A program made the translations under genes and the position numbers. The notes under the pieces were generated by a model, which was not told the DNA's origin, ran no database searches, and saw only the letters and a list, made by a program, of their open reading frames with translations. From contig NZ_JARFIK010000002.1 of assembly GCF_029076695.1 (NCBI RefSeq), positions 1,178,001 to 1,242,000 of the forward strand: a stretch of DNA of 64,000 nucleotides, in the 5' to 3' direction. Source of the stretch: Adlercreutzia equolifaciens. GTDB lineage: Bacteria > Actinomycetota > Coriobacteriia > Coriobacteriales > Eggerthellaceae. Of the stretch, positions 36,733-45,384 are shown piece by piece. The stretch's first letter is position 1. Each line of letters opens with the position of its first letter.

Positions 36733-37415
36733 GCGTTCTGCACTTTCTCCCAGTCCTTAAGGAACGACTCGAGGCCGCGGTCGGTCAGCGGGTGCTGCAC
36801 GCACTTCTGCAGAATGCCGAAGGGCACCGTGGCAATGTCGGCTCCCATAAGGGCAGCCTGGGTTACATGGTTGGCGCTGCGAATGGATGCAGCGATGATC
36901 TCGACTTTCTCGCCGTTGACGGTGTCGGCGGTGAAGTCGTAGTTGCCAATGGCGGTGACCACATCGTCGAGCTGGGCGATGCCGTCCTCGGAGATGTCGT
37001 CGAAGCGGCCCACGAAGGGCGAGATGTAGCGGGCGCCGGCGCGAGCGGCCAGAAGCGCCTGGGGCACGGTGAAGCACAGGGTCATGTTCACCGGAATACC
37101 TTCATCGGCCAGGGTGCGGGTGGCGGCCAGGCCCTCCACCATGGTGGGAATCTTCACCACGACGTTGGGGGCAATGGCGGCCAGCTCGCGGCCGTCGCGG
37201 ACAATCTCGTCGCGCGTCATGGCCACGGACTCGGCGGACACGGGGCAAGTCGGACCCACGATGTCGCAGATGCGCTTGATGTGGTTATGGAAGTCGTCCA
37301 GCTTACCGCCGATGCGCGAGTAGAGCGTGGGGTTGGTGGTGACGCCGGCCAGGGCTCCCCAGCTTGCAGCCTCCTCGATTTCGGCGAGATCGGCCGTGTC
37401 CAGGAAAAACTTCAT
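36729..37415 (-). CDS. transaldolase-like protein (TalC/FSA type)
   Basis: 228 residues, the size of the short transaldolase/fructose-6-phosphate aldolase family. MKFFLDTADLAEIEEA, GVTTNPTL, the Schiff-base lysine in VVVKIPTMVEGL, and GARYISPFVGRFDDI are diagnostic. It would act in the non-oxidative pentose phosphate pathway or as F6P aldolase; sequence alone does not separate the two. First gene of the probable transcript with rho, sppA and metG, driven by the promoter at 37578-37606 with a leader of about 155 nt. Confidence 0.93.
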   Translation of the reverse strand: MKFFLDTADLAEIEEAASWGALAGVTTNPTLYSRIGGKLDDFHNHIKRICDIVGPTCPVSAESVAMTRDEIVRDGRELAAIAPNVVVKIPTMVEGLAATRTLADEGIPVNMTLCFTVPQALLAARAGARYISPFVGRFDDISEDGIAQLDDVVTAIGNYDFTADTVNGEKVEIIAASIRSANHVTQAALMGADIATVPFGILQKCVQHPLTDRGLESFLKDWEKVQNA

Positions 37416-37577
37416 GTGGTCCTCCTTAGGCAGGGACTATAAAAGGGGTCTGTGCCTCCAAACAGGACCGTCGCCATGGCGCACCTTGAGCCCGACCGAG
37501 AGAACGTTGCAATGCTGGATATACGGGAATATGGGAAGGAATAACGCATACCGCGACAGAATTTTGGATGCGCGCTC

Positions 37578-37606
37578 ATAGTACCGCATCCGACGGCGGC
37601 ATACAA
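37578..37606 (-). promoter_or_regulatory. promoter of the transaldolase-rho operon, inside a dyad
   Basis: TTGTAT, 17 bases and TACTAT on the minus strand. A 7-bp inverted repeat GGATGCG/CGCATCC (37566-37591) spans the -10 box, so an operator or a transcript-start hairpin is possible. Confidence 0.65.
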
Positions 37607-37607
37607 C

Positions 37608-37634
37608 AAAAACCAGAATAAAGGCCGTTTATTC
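37608..37634 (-). terminator. terminator of the his operon
   Basis: GAATAAA/TTTATTC stem with a CGGCC loop, followed by a T-run on the minus strand. The upstream arm contains the hisI stop codon. Confidence 0.75.
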
Positions 37635-37949
37635 GGAAAGAGAGCGATAGAAGCAGCTGCGCGCCCCCGTGTGGCAGGCGGGGCCCGCCGGATGCACCAG
37701 AGCCAACAGCGTATCGGCATCGCAGTCGTAGCGCAGATCCACCACCTTCTGGGTGTTCCCGCTGGTAGCGCCCTTATGCCACAGCTCCTGGCGGCTGCGA
37801 CTCCAAAACACGGTCTCGCCGCGCTCTAGCGTAAGCGCCAAGCTCTCGGCGCTCATCCACGCCATCATAAGCACCTCGCCCGTATCGGCGTCCTGCACAA
37901 TGCAGGGAATAAGCCCCTGATCGTTATATTTCAGCTCCGGAAGATTCAC
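37629..37949 (-). CDS. hisI: phosphoribosyl-AMP cyclohydrolase
   Basis: 106 residues, only the cyclohydrolase half of the HisIE fusion of enterobacteria. It opens the adenine ring of PR-AMP (third step of histidine synthesis). Zinc and metal ligands are recognisable in [10 protein letters not shown] and [12 protein letters not shown], with the [14 protein letters not shown] substrate segment. The start is GTG with AGGAGG about ten bases upstream. It is the last gene of the operon. The phosphoribosyl-ATP pyrophosphatase (HisE) is not fused to it and is absent from the window. Confidence 0.95.
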   Translation of the reverse strand: MNLPELKYNDQGLIPCIVQDADTGEVLMMAWMSAESLALTLERGETVFWSRSRQELWHKGATSGNTQKVVDLRYDCDADTLLALVHPAGPACHTGARSCFYRSLSE

Positions 37950-37962
37950 TGCTGGCTTCCTC

Positions 37963-38727
37963 CTACAACCTTACGGGGATGCCGGCGGCTCGCATGGATT
38001 CCTTCACTTGGCGGACGGTCAGCTCGCCGAAGTGGAAGACGCTGGCGGCCAGCACGGCGTCGGCCTCGCCCTCGATGATGCCTTCGGCGAAGTGCTCGAG
38101 CTTGCCCACGCCACCGCTGGCAATGACGGGGATATCCACAGCCCGCGCCACGGCTCGGGTCAGCGCGCAGTCGAAGCCATCGCGGCTGCCGTCGCGGTCC
38201 ATGGAGGTAAGCAGGATCTCCCCGGCCCCTCGCCGGGCCGCCTCGCGCGCCCACTCGATGGCATCGATGCCCGTGTTCTTCCGGCCACCGGCCACGTAGA
38301 CCTCCCACTTGTTGGGATTGCCCGGCACCGCCTTGGCATCGATGGCGCAGAGGATGGCCTGGGTACCGAAGGCCAAGGCTGCGTCAGTAATAAGCTGCGG
38401 ATTGGCCACCGCGGCGGAATTCACCGACACCTTATCGGCGCCGGCGGCAATCATCGTGCGAATGTCGGCCACACTGCGAAAGCCGCCGCCCACGCAATAG
38501 GGCAGATGCAGCTCTGCCGAGGCGTGGCTCGCCAGGTCCACCGTGGTGGCACGGTCGTCACTTGTCGCCGTAATGTCCAGGAAGATGACCTCGTCGGCCT
38601 TCTGCTCGTCGTAGGCACGGGCCAACTCGATGGGGTCGCCCGCGTCGCGCAGGTTCACGAAGTTGACGCCCTTCACCACGCGGCCGTCTTTCACATCCAT
38701 ACAAGGAATTACTCGTTTTGTCAGCAT
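37963..38727 (-). CDS. hisF: imidazole glycerol phosphate synthase, cyclase subunit
   Basis: 254 residues forming a TIM barrel. HisF receives ammonia from HisH and produces imidazole glycerol phosphate and AICAR. The catalytic Asp11 ([16 protein letters not shown]) and Asp130-region ([10 protein letters not shown]) are present, as are the phosphate-binding glycines ([25 protein letters not shown]). It lies 13 bases before hisI. Unusually, 217 bases with a large inverted repeat separate it from hisA. Confidence 0.97.
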   Translation of the reverse strand: MLTKRVIPCMDVKDGRVVKGVNFVNLRDAGDPIELARAYDEQKADEVIFLDITATSDDRATTVDLASHASAELHLPYCVGGGFRSVADIRTMIAAGADKVSVNSAAVANPQLITDAALAFGTQAILCAIDAKAVPGNPNKWEVYVAGGRKNTGIDAIEWAREAARRGAGEILLTSMDRDGSRDGFDCALTRAVARAVDIPVIASGGVGKLEHFAEGIIEGEADAVLAASVFHFGELTVRQVKESMRAAGIPVRL

Positions 38728-38755
38728 GATCTCTTCTACCTGTCCGTTCTCGTGC

Positions 38756-38855
38756 CAGGGGGTATCCTGATTCGCTCAAACAGTCCTCGCTTTGGAAAAC
38801 AGTCCACTGGACTGTTTTCGTCGCTGCGGAACTCGCTCGGTCAGGACACCCCCTG
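38756..38855. repeat. inverted-repeat element inside the his operon
   Basis: Outer arms CAGGGGGTATCCTGA (38756-38770) and TCAGGACACCCCCTG (38841-38855) match at 14 of 15 positions. An inner perfect 11-bp dyad GAAAACAGTCC-ACT-GGACTGTTTTC lies at 38795-38819, and AAACAGTCC also occurs once more as a direct repeat just left of it. A further GGGGAGA/TCTCCCC hairpin follows at about 38877-38899. The 217-base hisA-hisF gap that holds these is the longest in the operon and has no reading frame. Confidence 0.6.
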
Positions 38856-38944
38856 TCCCGAGAACTACACAGCCTTGGGGAGACATCAGGCATCTCCCCA
38901 GCTGCTCTTCCTTACTCAATGGCATCCAGGGCTCCGCCCCGCCG

Positions 38945-39736
38945 CTAGCCCTCCAAATCTTCCAAGGTTAGGGGCTTTTCCTCTTCCTGCAGCTGGTCAG
39001 ACAGCTGCAAGGTTCCCTGGCACGCGGCAACGCCGTCGGCTACCGTCAGCGTGCCTTCGTAGATGGCGCGGCCGGCAATCACGCCCTCTACGCTGTCGGC
39101 GATACCGGCCAAGGCGCGAATGTCGGCCGCCGTGGCAATGCCGCCTGACACGATGACCGGGTTGTCGAAGGCCTCGGCCATGGCGGCGTAGGCTGCGGGG
39201 TCCACACCGGTTTGCATGCCGTCGCGGGCGATGTCGGTGTACACCACGTGCTCATAGCCCAAAGCAGCCATGCGACGGGCCAGCTCGGTGGCGGCCACGC
39301 CGGCGCCCTCCGTCCAACCCGTCACCGCCACTTCGCCGCCCTTGGCGTCGATGCCCGCTACCAGGGCGTCCGGGCCGAACTTCTCGATAGCTGCCTGGGC
39401 AAAATCAGGATCGCGCACCAGGGCGGTGCCCAAGATAACGCGGGTGGCACCGGCATCCAGCAGACGATCGGCCACTTCCAGGCTGCGCACGCCGCCGCCC
39501 ACTTCCACCTTGAGCTTCGTGGCGGCCAAAATACGGCGCACCACCTCGATGTTGTCGGGGTTGCCCGATTTGGCGCCGTCCAAATCCACCACGTGAATCC
39601 AGTCGGCCCCGTCCTCCTCGAACAGCTGGGCCTGCAGCTCGGGCTTGTCGTTGTAGACGGTTACCGCGTTGTAGTCGCCTTTGGCCAGGCGCACCGCGCG
39701 ACCGTCTAGAATATCGATGGCAGGAAGCAGGTACAT
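38945..39736 (-). CDS. hisA: ProFAR isomerase
   Basis: 263 residues. HisA isomerises ProFAR to PRFAR on a TIM barrel homologous to HisF. The N-terminal catalytic Asp (LLPAIDILDGRAVRLAKGDY), the second catalytic Asp (HVVYTDIARDGMQTG) and the phosphate site VEVGGGVRSLE are all visible. The C-terminal 20 residues (QLQEEEKPLTLEDLEG) are an acidic extension. MYLLPAID at 39736 follows AGAGGA; a much longer reading extends into hisH and is rejected. 14 bases separate it from hisH. Confidence 0.97.
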   Translation of the reverse strand: MYLLPAIDILDGRAVRLAKGDYNAVTVYNDKPELQAQLFEEDGADWIHVVDLDGAKSGNPDNIEVVRRILAATKLKVEVGGGVRSLEVADRLLDAGATRVILGTALVRDPDFAQAAIEKFGPDALVAGIDAKGGEVAVTGWTEGAGVAATELARRMAALGYEHVVYTDIARDGMQTGVDPAAYAAMAEAFDNPVIVSGGIATAADIRALAGIADSVEGVIAGRAIYEGTLTVADGVAACQGTLQLSDQLQEEEKPLTLEDLEG

Positions 39737-39750
39737 GACGTGTCCTCTCG

Positions 39751-40404
39751 TTAGACGCCCCGCGCTTCGCGGGCGATGGTTGCGAAATTCGCCAGCAGCT
39801 GCGCACCGGCGTCCGAGCTTTTCTCGGGGTGGAACTGCACGCCGAACACCGGCGCCCCCGGCACCTGCACGGCGCAGGGGAAGGTCACCGAATGGGTGGT
39901 CTCGGCAATGGTAGCCGCACTGGGCGGCGCAATGAAGCTGTGGGTGAAGTAGAAGAACTCGCTGGGAGCAATACCGGCGAACAGCGGCGACGGCTCGCCG
40001 AACTCCACAGAGTTCCACCCCACATGGGGCACCTTGTAGGCGCGTCCCTCGCTGTCAGTGCGCGGCAGCGCGCCCACGCACCCGGGAATGAACCCGAGGC
40101 CCCGCGGGTTGGGGCCGCCTTCGGGGGCATGCTCCAGGCCCTCTTCGAACATAAGATGCATCCCCAGGCAGATACCGAGAAACGGCGCGCCGGCCGCCAC
40201 GGCCTCGCGCACGGCATCCATCTGGCCGAGCGCCTCCATGGAGGCCGCCGCATCGGCAAAGGCCCCCACGCCCGGCAGCACCACGGCATCGGCGGCGCGA
40301 ATGAGGGCGGCGTCATCGGTCACCCGCACCGCGGCTCCCGCACCCGCCAGACCGCGCTCAACGGAGAGCAGGTTTCCCTTGTGGTAGTCAACAATAACTA
40401 TCAA
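39751..40404 (-). CDS. hisH: imidazole glycerol phosphate synthase, glutaminase subunit
   Basis: 217 residues. This class I glutamine amidotransferase supplies ammonia to HisF. The nucleophile Cys is in FLGICLGMHLMFEEG and the His/Glu pair in FGVQFHPEKSS. The oxyanion segment PGVGAFADA is present. The start is TTG (IVIVDYHKGNLLS), with GGGAG ten bases upstream, weaker than its neighbours. A 75-base gap with a hairpin separates it from hisB. Confidence 0.96.
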   Translation of the reverse strand: MIVIVDYHKGNLLSVERGLAGAGAAVRVTDDAALIRAADAVVLPGVGAFADAAASMEALGQMDAVREAVAAGAPFLGICLGMHLMFEEGLEHAPEGGPNPRGLGFIPGCVGALPRTDSEGRAYKVPHVGWNSVEFGEPSPLFAGIAPSEFFYFTHSFIAPPSAATIAETTHSVTFPCAVQVPGAPVFGVQFHPEKSSDAGAQLLANFATIAREARGV

Positions 40405-40452
40405 CGTTGTTTTACTCCCATCACAGTCAAAGTCAGCGACGGTCCAACGGAT

Positions 40453-40477
40453 CCGTTCGTCCCGTCAGGGCGAACGG
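40453..40477. other. hairpin between hisB and hisH
   Basis: CCGTTCG/CGAACGG plus CCC/GGG with one bulged base, directly after the hisB stop codon. There is no T-run, so it may be an mRNA processing or stability element rather than a terminator. Confidence 0.45.
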
Positions 40478-40479
40478 AC

Positions 40480-41070
40480 CTATAATACGCCCTTGGTCGA
40501 GGGGGTCTCGTCGGCCAGGGCCGGATCAATGGCCACAGCCTCGCGCACGGCCCGCCCGCAGGCCTTGAACGCCGCTTCCAGGATATGGTGCACGTTATCA
40601 CCGGCCAGCTGGCGCACATGGAGCGTAATACCGGCGTTGGTGGCCAGAGCGATGAAGAACTCCCGGGCCAGCTGGGTGTCGAAATCGCCCACCATGCCGA
40701 AGGGCACCTCCACGTCCCAGTGCAGCTGACCGCGCCCGGAAATGTCCAGGGCCGCCAGCACCAGCGCCTCGTCCATAGGCACGAAGGACGACCCGAAGCG
40801 CGTGATGCCGCGCTTGTCGTCCAAGGCCTGGGCCAGGGCCTGGCCCAGCACAATGCCCGTGTCCTCCACGGTATGGTGGCCGTCCACCTGCAAGTCGCCC
40901 TCAGCCTTCACCGTCAAGTCCAGACGGCTGTGACGTCCAAAGGCCGTCAGCATGTGATCGAAAAACCCGATGCCCGTGGATACGTCCACCTGGCCCGTGC
41001 CGTCCAGATTCACCGTCACCTCGATGGCGGTCTCCAAGGTGCGACGCTCCACTGCCGCCGTTCGTGCCAT
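40480..41070 (-). CDS. hisB: imidazoleglycerol-phosphate dehydratase
   Basis: 196 residues, the monofunctional dehydratase without the phosphatase domain of E. coli HisB. Metal-binding histidine clusters are seen in FFDHMLTAFGRHS and DGHHTVEDTGIVLGQAL, repeated in the second half in GDNVHHILEAAFKACGRAVREA. The histidinol-phosphate phosphatase must therefore be encoded elsewhere. It lies 15 bases after hisC. Confidence 0.97.
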   Translation of the reverse strand: MARTAAVERRTLETAIEVTVNLDGTGQVDVSTGIGFFDHMLTAFGRHSRLDLTVKAEGDLQVDGHHTVEDTGIVLGQALAQALDDKRGITRFGSSFVPMDEALVLAALDISGRGQLHWDVEVPFGMVGDFDTQLAREFFIALATNAGITLHVRQLAGDNVHHILEAAFKACGRAVREAVAIDPALADETPSTKGVL

Positions 41071-41085
41071 GGCTCTCCCCTTCTC

Positions 41086-42186
41086 TTACGCGCCCTGCGA
41101 GAGGACGGCCTGCGCCTCGCGGCGTTTCGCCACAAAGTCGCGCAGGGTGCGAATGAACAGATCGTTTTGCTCCGGCGTGCCAATGGTGGCGCGCAGGCAG
41201 TTCTCCAAAAGCGGCGCCGAGGAGAAGTCGCGCACCAGCACCCCGTGCTCGTACAGGTACTCCCAGGCCGCTCCCGCGTCCTCCATGCGGAACAAAATCC
41301 AGTTGGAATCCGACGGGAAGGGCGTCACGCCCCCGGTGGTGCGGAGCGCCTCCATAACACGGCCGCGCTCCTCGATGATCTGGCGAATGCCCGGCTCGAA
41401 GCGGGCCCGGTTCTCGAAGACCACCTCGCCGATGGCCTGGGACACCGCGTCCACCGAGTAGGGCTGGCGCACCTTCAGGAACTCGTCGATGACCCCCGGG
41501 TTCGCCAGAATATAGCCCAGGCGCACGCCGGCCAGGGAAAAGGCCTTCGAGAACGTGCGCAGGATGACCAAATTCTGATGATCGGCCAGAAGCGGGCGCA
41601 CCGTGGCCCGCGAGAACTCGAAGTAGGCCTCGTCCACCATGACAAGGGCGTCGGTGGCGGCCAGAAGCTTCGCAATGAACTCGGGCCGCGCCCGCTCGCC
41701 CGTGGGGTTGTTGGGACTTGTCACAATAACGAAGTCGATATCCCCCTCGGCCACGCGTGCGAGCACCGCCTCTTCGTCGATGGAAAAGTCGTCGCGCCGG
41801 GCCACGTCCACCACCGTGGTGTTCGTCAGGCGCGCGTTGGCCGCATACACCGAGAACGTGGGAGGCAGGTTGAGGAAGGTGCGCCCCGGACCGCCCCAGG
41901 CCAGGGCCAGGTCGAACAGCAGCTCGTCGCCGCCGTTGCCCAAAAGCACGCAGCTGCGGTCAAGGCCGTTGGCCTCGGCGATAAGGTCGCGCAGCGTATT
42001 GGCCAGAGGATCGGGATAGCGGTTGAAGGGCACTTTGGCGATGGCGCGGGCAATAAGCGTGCGCACCTCGGCGTCGACGTCGTTGGGATTCTCGTTGGCC
42101 GAGAGGAACGCCTCGGCCGGCAGATATTTCGGGTCGTAGGGAATGAGCCCTTCCAGCTGAGGCGCGGGCTTGCGCACCTTATTCAT
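41086..42186 (-). CDS. hisC: histidinol-phosphate aminotransferase
   Basis: 366 residues. This PLP enzyme transaminates imidazole acetol phosphate. The SANENPNDVD opening, TSPNNPTGE, DEAYFEFS and the PLP lysine in LRTFSKAFSLAGVRLGY are diagnostic. MNKVRKPAPQ begins at 42186, overlapping the end of hisD by eight bases, with GGAGG about nine bases upstream. An extra upstream reading to 42318 lies inside hisD and is rejected. Confidence 0.97.
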   Translation of the reverse strand: MNKVRKPAPQLEGLIPYDPKYLPAEAFLSANENPNDVDAEVRTLIARAIAKVPFNRYPDPLANTLRDLIAEANGLDRSCVLLGNGGDELLFDLALAWGGPGRTFLNLPPTFSVYAANARLTNTTVVDVARRDDFSIDEEAVLARVAEGDIDFVIVTSPNNPTGERARPEFIAKLLAATDALVMVDEAYFEFSRATVRPLLADHQNLVILRTFSKAFSLAGVRLGYILANPGVIDEFLKVRQPYSVDAVSQAIGEVVFENRARFEPGIRQIIEERGRVMEALRTTGGVTPFPSDSNWILFRMEDAGAAWEYLYEHGVLVRDFSSAPLLENCLRATIGTPEQNDLFIRTLRDFVAKRREAQAVLSQGA

Positions 42187-43537
42187 CGGACGCGCCCTCC
42201 CCGTCTTCCACGCCGGCCGCCTTGGATGCACCCACAGCCGCCTGCTCGGCATCGAGGATGTCCTGCAGGCGCAGGGCCACGGAGCGGGCATGGGCCCAGA
42301 GGCCCTCGTGGGTGGCAATCTGCACCACGGCGCGGGCGTCGTGCTTGAGCGCCGCGGGGGTGTACTGAATGATGGAGGACTTCTTCACGAAGTCGTCCAC
42401 GGAAAGCGGCGAGGAGTAGCGGGCCGTGCCGCCCGTGGGCAGCGTGTGATTGGGGCCGGCCACATAGTCGCCCACGGCCTCCGGGGTCCACTCGCCCAGG
42501 AAGATGGCGCCGGCGTTGCGGATGGCGCCCAGGTACTCCATGGCGTGGGCCACGTGCATCTCCAGGTGCTCCGGCGCAATGACGTTGACGGCCTCCAGAG
42601 CCTGCTCCATGGAGGTGCACACGACGATAAGGCCGTGATCGTCCAACGAGGCGCGAGTGATATCGGCGCGGGTGGAATCCTCCAGATGCTTGGCAATGGC
42701 CGCCTCCACCTCGTCGGCATAGGCCTCCGAGAACGTGACCAGATAGCAGGCGGCCAGCGGATCGTGCTCGGCCTGGGCCATAAGGTCGATGGCCACCAGG
42801 CGCGGGTCGGCCGTGTCGTCGGCCACCACGCACACCTCGGAGGGGCCGGCAATCATGTCGATGCCCACATCGCCCGATACGAGCTTCTTCGCCGCCGCCA
42901 CGAAGGCGTTGCCAGGGCCGGTGATCTTCGCCACGGGCTTGATGGTCTCGGTGCCGTAGGCCAGGGCGGCCACGGCCTGGGCGCCGCCCACGGTGTAGAT
43001 TTCCGTAACGCCGGCAATCTTGCAGGCAGCCAGAATGGCCGCATCCAAGGTGCCGTCCTTGGTAGGCGGCGTCACGCACACAATGCGCTCCGCCCCGGCC
43101 ACCTGGGCCGGCAGAGCGTTCATAAGCACCGTGGACGGGTACAGGGCACGGCCGCCGGGCACGTAGATGCCCACGGAATCAAGCGGGGTCACCTTCGAGC
43201 CCACAATAGCGCCGTCCTCGCGGGCGAAAAACCAGCTCTGCTGCTTCTGGCGCTCGTGGAAATCGCGGATCTGGCGCGCCGCATGGCGCAGGGCCTCAAG
43301 GGTATCGGGGTCCACCTGCGCCACCGCCGCGTCGATGGCCTCGGCGGGCACGCGGAAGTTCTCGATGAGCACACCGTCGAACTGCTCGGTGTAGGCGCGC
43401 AGGGCGGCATCGCCCTCTTGGCGCACGCGCTCGATAATGGCCGTGGCCGCTTCCAGGGCGCCCGGGTTGAAAGCCCCGGTGCGGTTGATGAAATCGCTGG
43501 TAAACGGCTCCAAGGGCTGCAGGGTAATGCGACGCAT
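42179..43537 (-). CDS. hisD: histidinol dehydrogenase
   Basis: 452 residues. HisD oxidises histidinol to histidine in two NAD-dependent steps. VYVPGGRALYPSTVLMNALPA, GPGNAFVAAAKKLV, the zinc and base region GPSEVCVVADDTADP and GPNHTLPTGGTARYSSPLSV are present. The C-terminus has about 20 extra acidic residues. AAGGAG lies six bases before the ATG. It starts 15 bases after hisZG. Confidence 0.97.
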   Translation of the reverse strand: MRRITLQPLEPFTSDFINRTGAFNPGALEAATAIIERVRQEGDAALRAYTEQFDGVLIENFRVPAEAIDAAVAQVDPDTLEALRHAARQIRDFHERQKQQSWFFAREDGAIVGSKVTPLDSVGIYVPGGRALYPSTVLMNALPAQVAGAERIVCVTPPTKDGTLDAAILAACKIAGVTEIYTVGGAQAVAALAYGTETIKPVAKITGPGNAFVAAAKKLVSGDVGIDMIAGPSEVCVVADDTADPRLVAIDLMAQAEHDPLAACYLVTFSEAYADEVEAAIAKHLEDSTRADITRASLDDHGLIVVCTSMEQALEAVNVIAPEHLEMHVAHAMEYLGAIRNAGAIFLGEWTPEAVGDYVAGPNHTLPTGGTARYSSPLSVDDFVKKSSIIQYTPAALKHDARAVVQIATHEGLWAHARSVALRLQDILDAEQAAVGASKAAGVEDGEGASDE

Positions 43538-43552
43538 GAATGACTCCTTTGC

Positions 43553-45256
43553 TTAGGACGGCTGAGACGGATTGGAAGCGCCGGCAATGGGCGCGTAGGT
43601 GTTTTCTTTGGCATGGGCGGCCAGGGCGCGGGCCAAGGCCACAATGCGGCCATCGGTGCGCAGCGAGCAGCCGTTGGCGAAGAAGCGCGCCGTGGAGGCC
43701 AGCACTTCCTCGACGATGTCCAGGTTGTTCTCACGCAACGTGGTGCCCGTGGCGGTAATGTCCACAATGCGCTCGGCCATGCCGGTAATGGGGGCCAGCT
43801 CGATATTGCCGTGGAGGTACACGATATCCACCTGCGTGCCCGTCTTCGCGAAGTGGGCGCGGGTGATGGAGGGGTACTTCGTGGCAATGCGGATGCTGCC
43901 CAGCTTGCGGTACCGCTCCTCGATGGCCGCGGTAGTGCCCGCGGATTCGGCCACCACGAAGCGGCACTCGCCGAAGCGCAAGTCTACCAGCTCCACCACA
44001 TCGGCCCCTACCTCCAGCAGGGAGTCCTTGCCGCAGATGCCGCAATCGGCGGCGCCCAGGGCCACGAACACCGGCGCATCCGAGGGGCGGACGATGATGT
44101 AGTCGACGCCGGGGTTGGAAATAACCAGGGAACGCCCGGGGTTGGCCAGGCCCGTAGTGTCGAGCCCCGCCTGGGCCAGGCAGGCAATGGCGTCGGGATT
44201 GAGCGAGCCCTTCGGCACGGCAATGCGCAGAGGACGCTCCCCCGCGGGCGCCTCGGCCGCTGTGGCCGCCGACATGGCCTGCTCCAGATAGAAGGCAAAG
44301 CCCGCCGCCGGGCGATCGGCCCCGTAGGCACCGATCATGCGATCATAGCGACCGCCCGATCCCAAGGGACTGCCCAACGAGGGCGCATAGGCCTCGAACA
44401 CAATGCCGGTGTAGTAGTTGAACGAGCTGACGAGCGAGAAATCGATGAGCACGCGATCGGCCAGGCCGGCTTCGGCTAGCAGACGGTAGGTTTCCTCGAA
44501 GTCATCGAGGTCGGCCGTGCACCCTAGGGGTGCCACGAGGGCGCGCACCTCGTCGATAGCCTCTTGGCCGCCGCGGATGTGAGCCAACTGGCGAATGGCC
44601 GCCACATAGGCCGGCGCCGCCGCACCCGGTTCAGGGCCATCGGGGTCATCCGACCCATCGAGGGCGCACAGGCGATCGAGGGTCACGAAATCAGAATCAT
44701 GGTAAGCATCGAGCACGGCAGCCACCCAGGGCTCCGCCGCCCCCGAACGCTCGAGCAACGCCCGCAGCACGCCCACCGTGGCCAGGCCCAGCAGGAACTC
44801 GCGAACGCCCGCCAAGGTGAGCGCCTCGGCGAACAGCTCGATGATCTCGCTGTCGGCCTGCGGTCCCACTTCCCCAATGCACTCGACACCGCACTGGGTA
44901 AGCTCGCGAGCCATTACCTGGTTGTCGGTCTCCGCCTCGCGGAACACGCGCTGGGTGTAGCGAAAGCGCAGAGGCCCCGGCTCCCCCGAAAGGCGCGTGG
45001 CGCACATACGGGCAATCTGCAGGGTCACGTCGGGACGCATGGCCAGCAGGTCGTCATGGGAGTCGAAGAACTTGAAGGGCGAGGCGGGCATCCGACCCCC
45101 CGCGCGCATGACATCCATGACCTCGAGCGTGGGCGTCTCGATGGGCTGATAGCCCCGGGACGCGAACAGGTCGGCCACGGCCCGAGTGATGGCCTCGCGC
45201 ACCTGGGCCTCGTCGGCCAGCACATCGCGAAATCCCGCAGGAGTGGTTACGTTCAC
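43553..45256 (-). CDS. hisG: fused HisZ-HisG ATP phosphoribosyltransferase
   Basis: 567 residues. Residues 1 to about 330 are HisZ, the catalytically inactive histidyl-tRNA-synthetase paralogue that regulates short HisG: TPAGFRDVLADEAQVREAI, RPDVTLQIARMCATRL, RFRYTQRVFRE, and SPLGSGGRYDRMIGAYG. A linker (about 331-342) leads into HisG short form, 343-567: LRIAVPKGSLNPDAI, DCGICGKDSLLE, RIATKYPSITRAHF and DITATGTTLRENNL with the PRPP loop. The C-terminal regulatory domain of long HisG is absent. HisZ and HisG normally are separate subunits of a hetero-octamer. The GTG at 45256 has AAGGA seven bases upstream; 13 codons further out is an ATG with no support. First gene of the operon, with a promoter-overlapping palindrome. 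Confidence 0.92.
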   Translation of the reverse strand: MNVTTPAGFRDVLADEAQVREAITRAVADLFASRGYQPIETPTLEVMDVMRAGGRMPASPFKFFDSHDDLLAMRPDVTLQIARMCATRLSGEPGPLRFRYTQRVFREAETDNQVMARELTQCGVECIGEVGPQADSEIIELFAEALTLAGVREFLLGLATVGVLRALLERSGAAEPWVAAVLDAYHDSDFVTLDRLCALDGSDDPDGPEPGAAAPAYVAAIRQLAHIRGGQEAIDEVRALVAPLGCTADLDDFEETYRLLAEAGLADRVLIDFSLVSSFNYYTGIVFEAYAPSLGSPLGSGGRYDRMIGAYGADRPAAGFAFYLEQAMSAATAAEAPAGERPLRIAVPKGSLNPDAIACLAQAGLDTTGLANPGRSLVISNPGVDYIIVRPSDAPVFVALGAADCGICGKDSLLEVGADVVELVDLRFGECRFVVAESAGTTAAIEERYRKLGSIRIATKYPSITRAHFAKTGTQVDIVYLHGNIELAPITGMAERIVDITATGTTLRENNLDIVEEVLASTARFFANGCSLRTDGRIVALARALAAHAKENTYAPIAGASNPSQPS

Positions 45257-45298
45257 CGGTAGTTCCTTTTTCTTCGTTCTTATGGAGCTTCTCATACT

Positions 45299-45373
45299 AC
45301 GCCCCTTCGCGCGCCTGCGAAGGGGCGTGCGGCAAAAGGCGAATTATCAGCGGAAGCGTGCACGAACACGCTT
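45299..45373 (-). promoter_or_regulatory. two hairpins in the his operon leader
   Basis: In minus-strand order there is AAGCGTG/CACGCTT (45354-45373), then a perfect 12-bp stem ACGCCCCTTCGC/GCGAAGGGGCGT (45299-45328). No T-run follows the second, and there is no histidine-codon-rich leader peptide, so this is not a classical attenuator. Confidence 0.5.
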
Positions 45374-45384
45374 TGCGTCCAATA

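Noticed and set aside
45299-45373. Histidine attenuator or T-box leader
   Set aside because: No run of His codons, no T-box sequence and no terminator T-run follow the hairpins.
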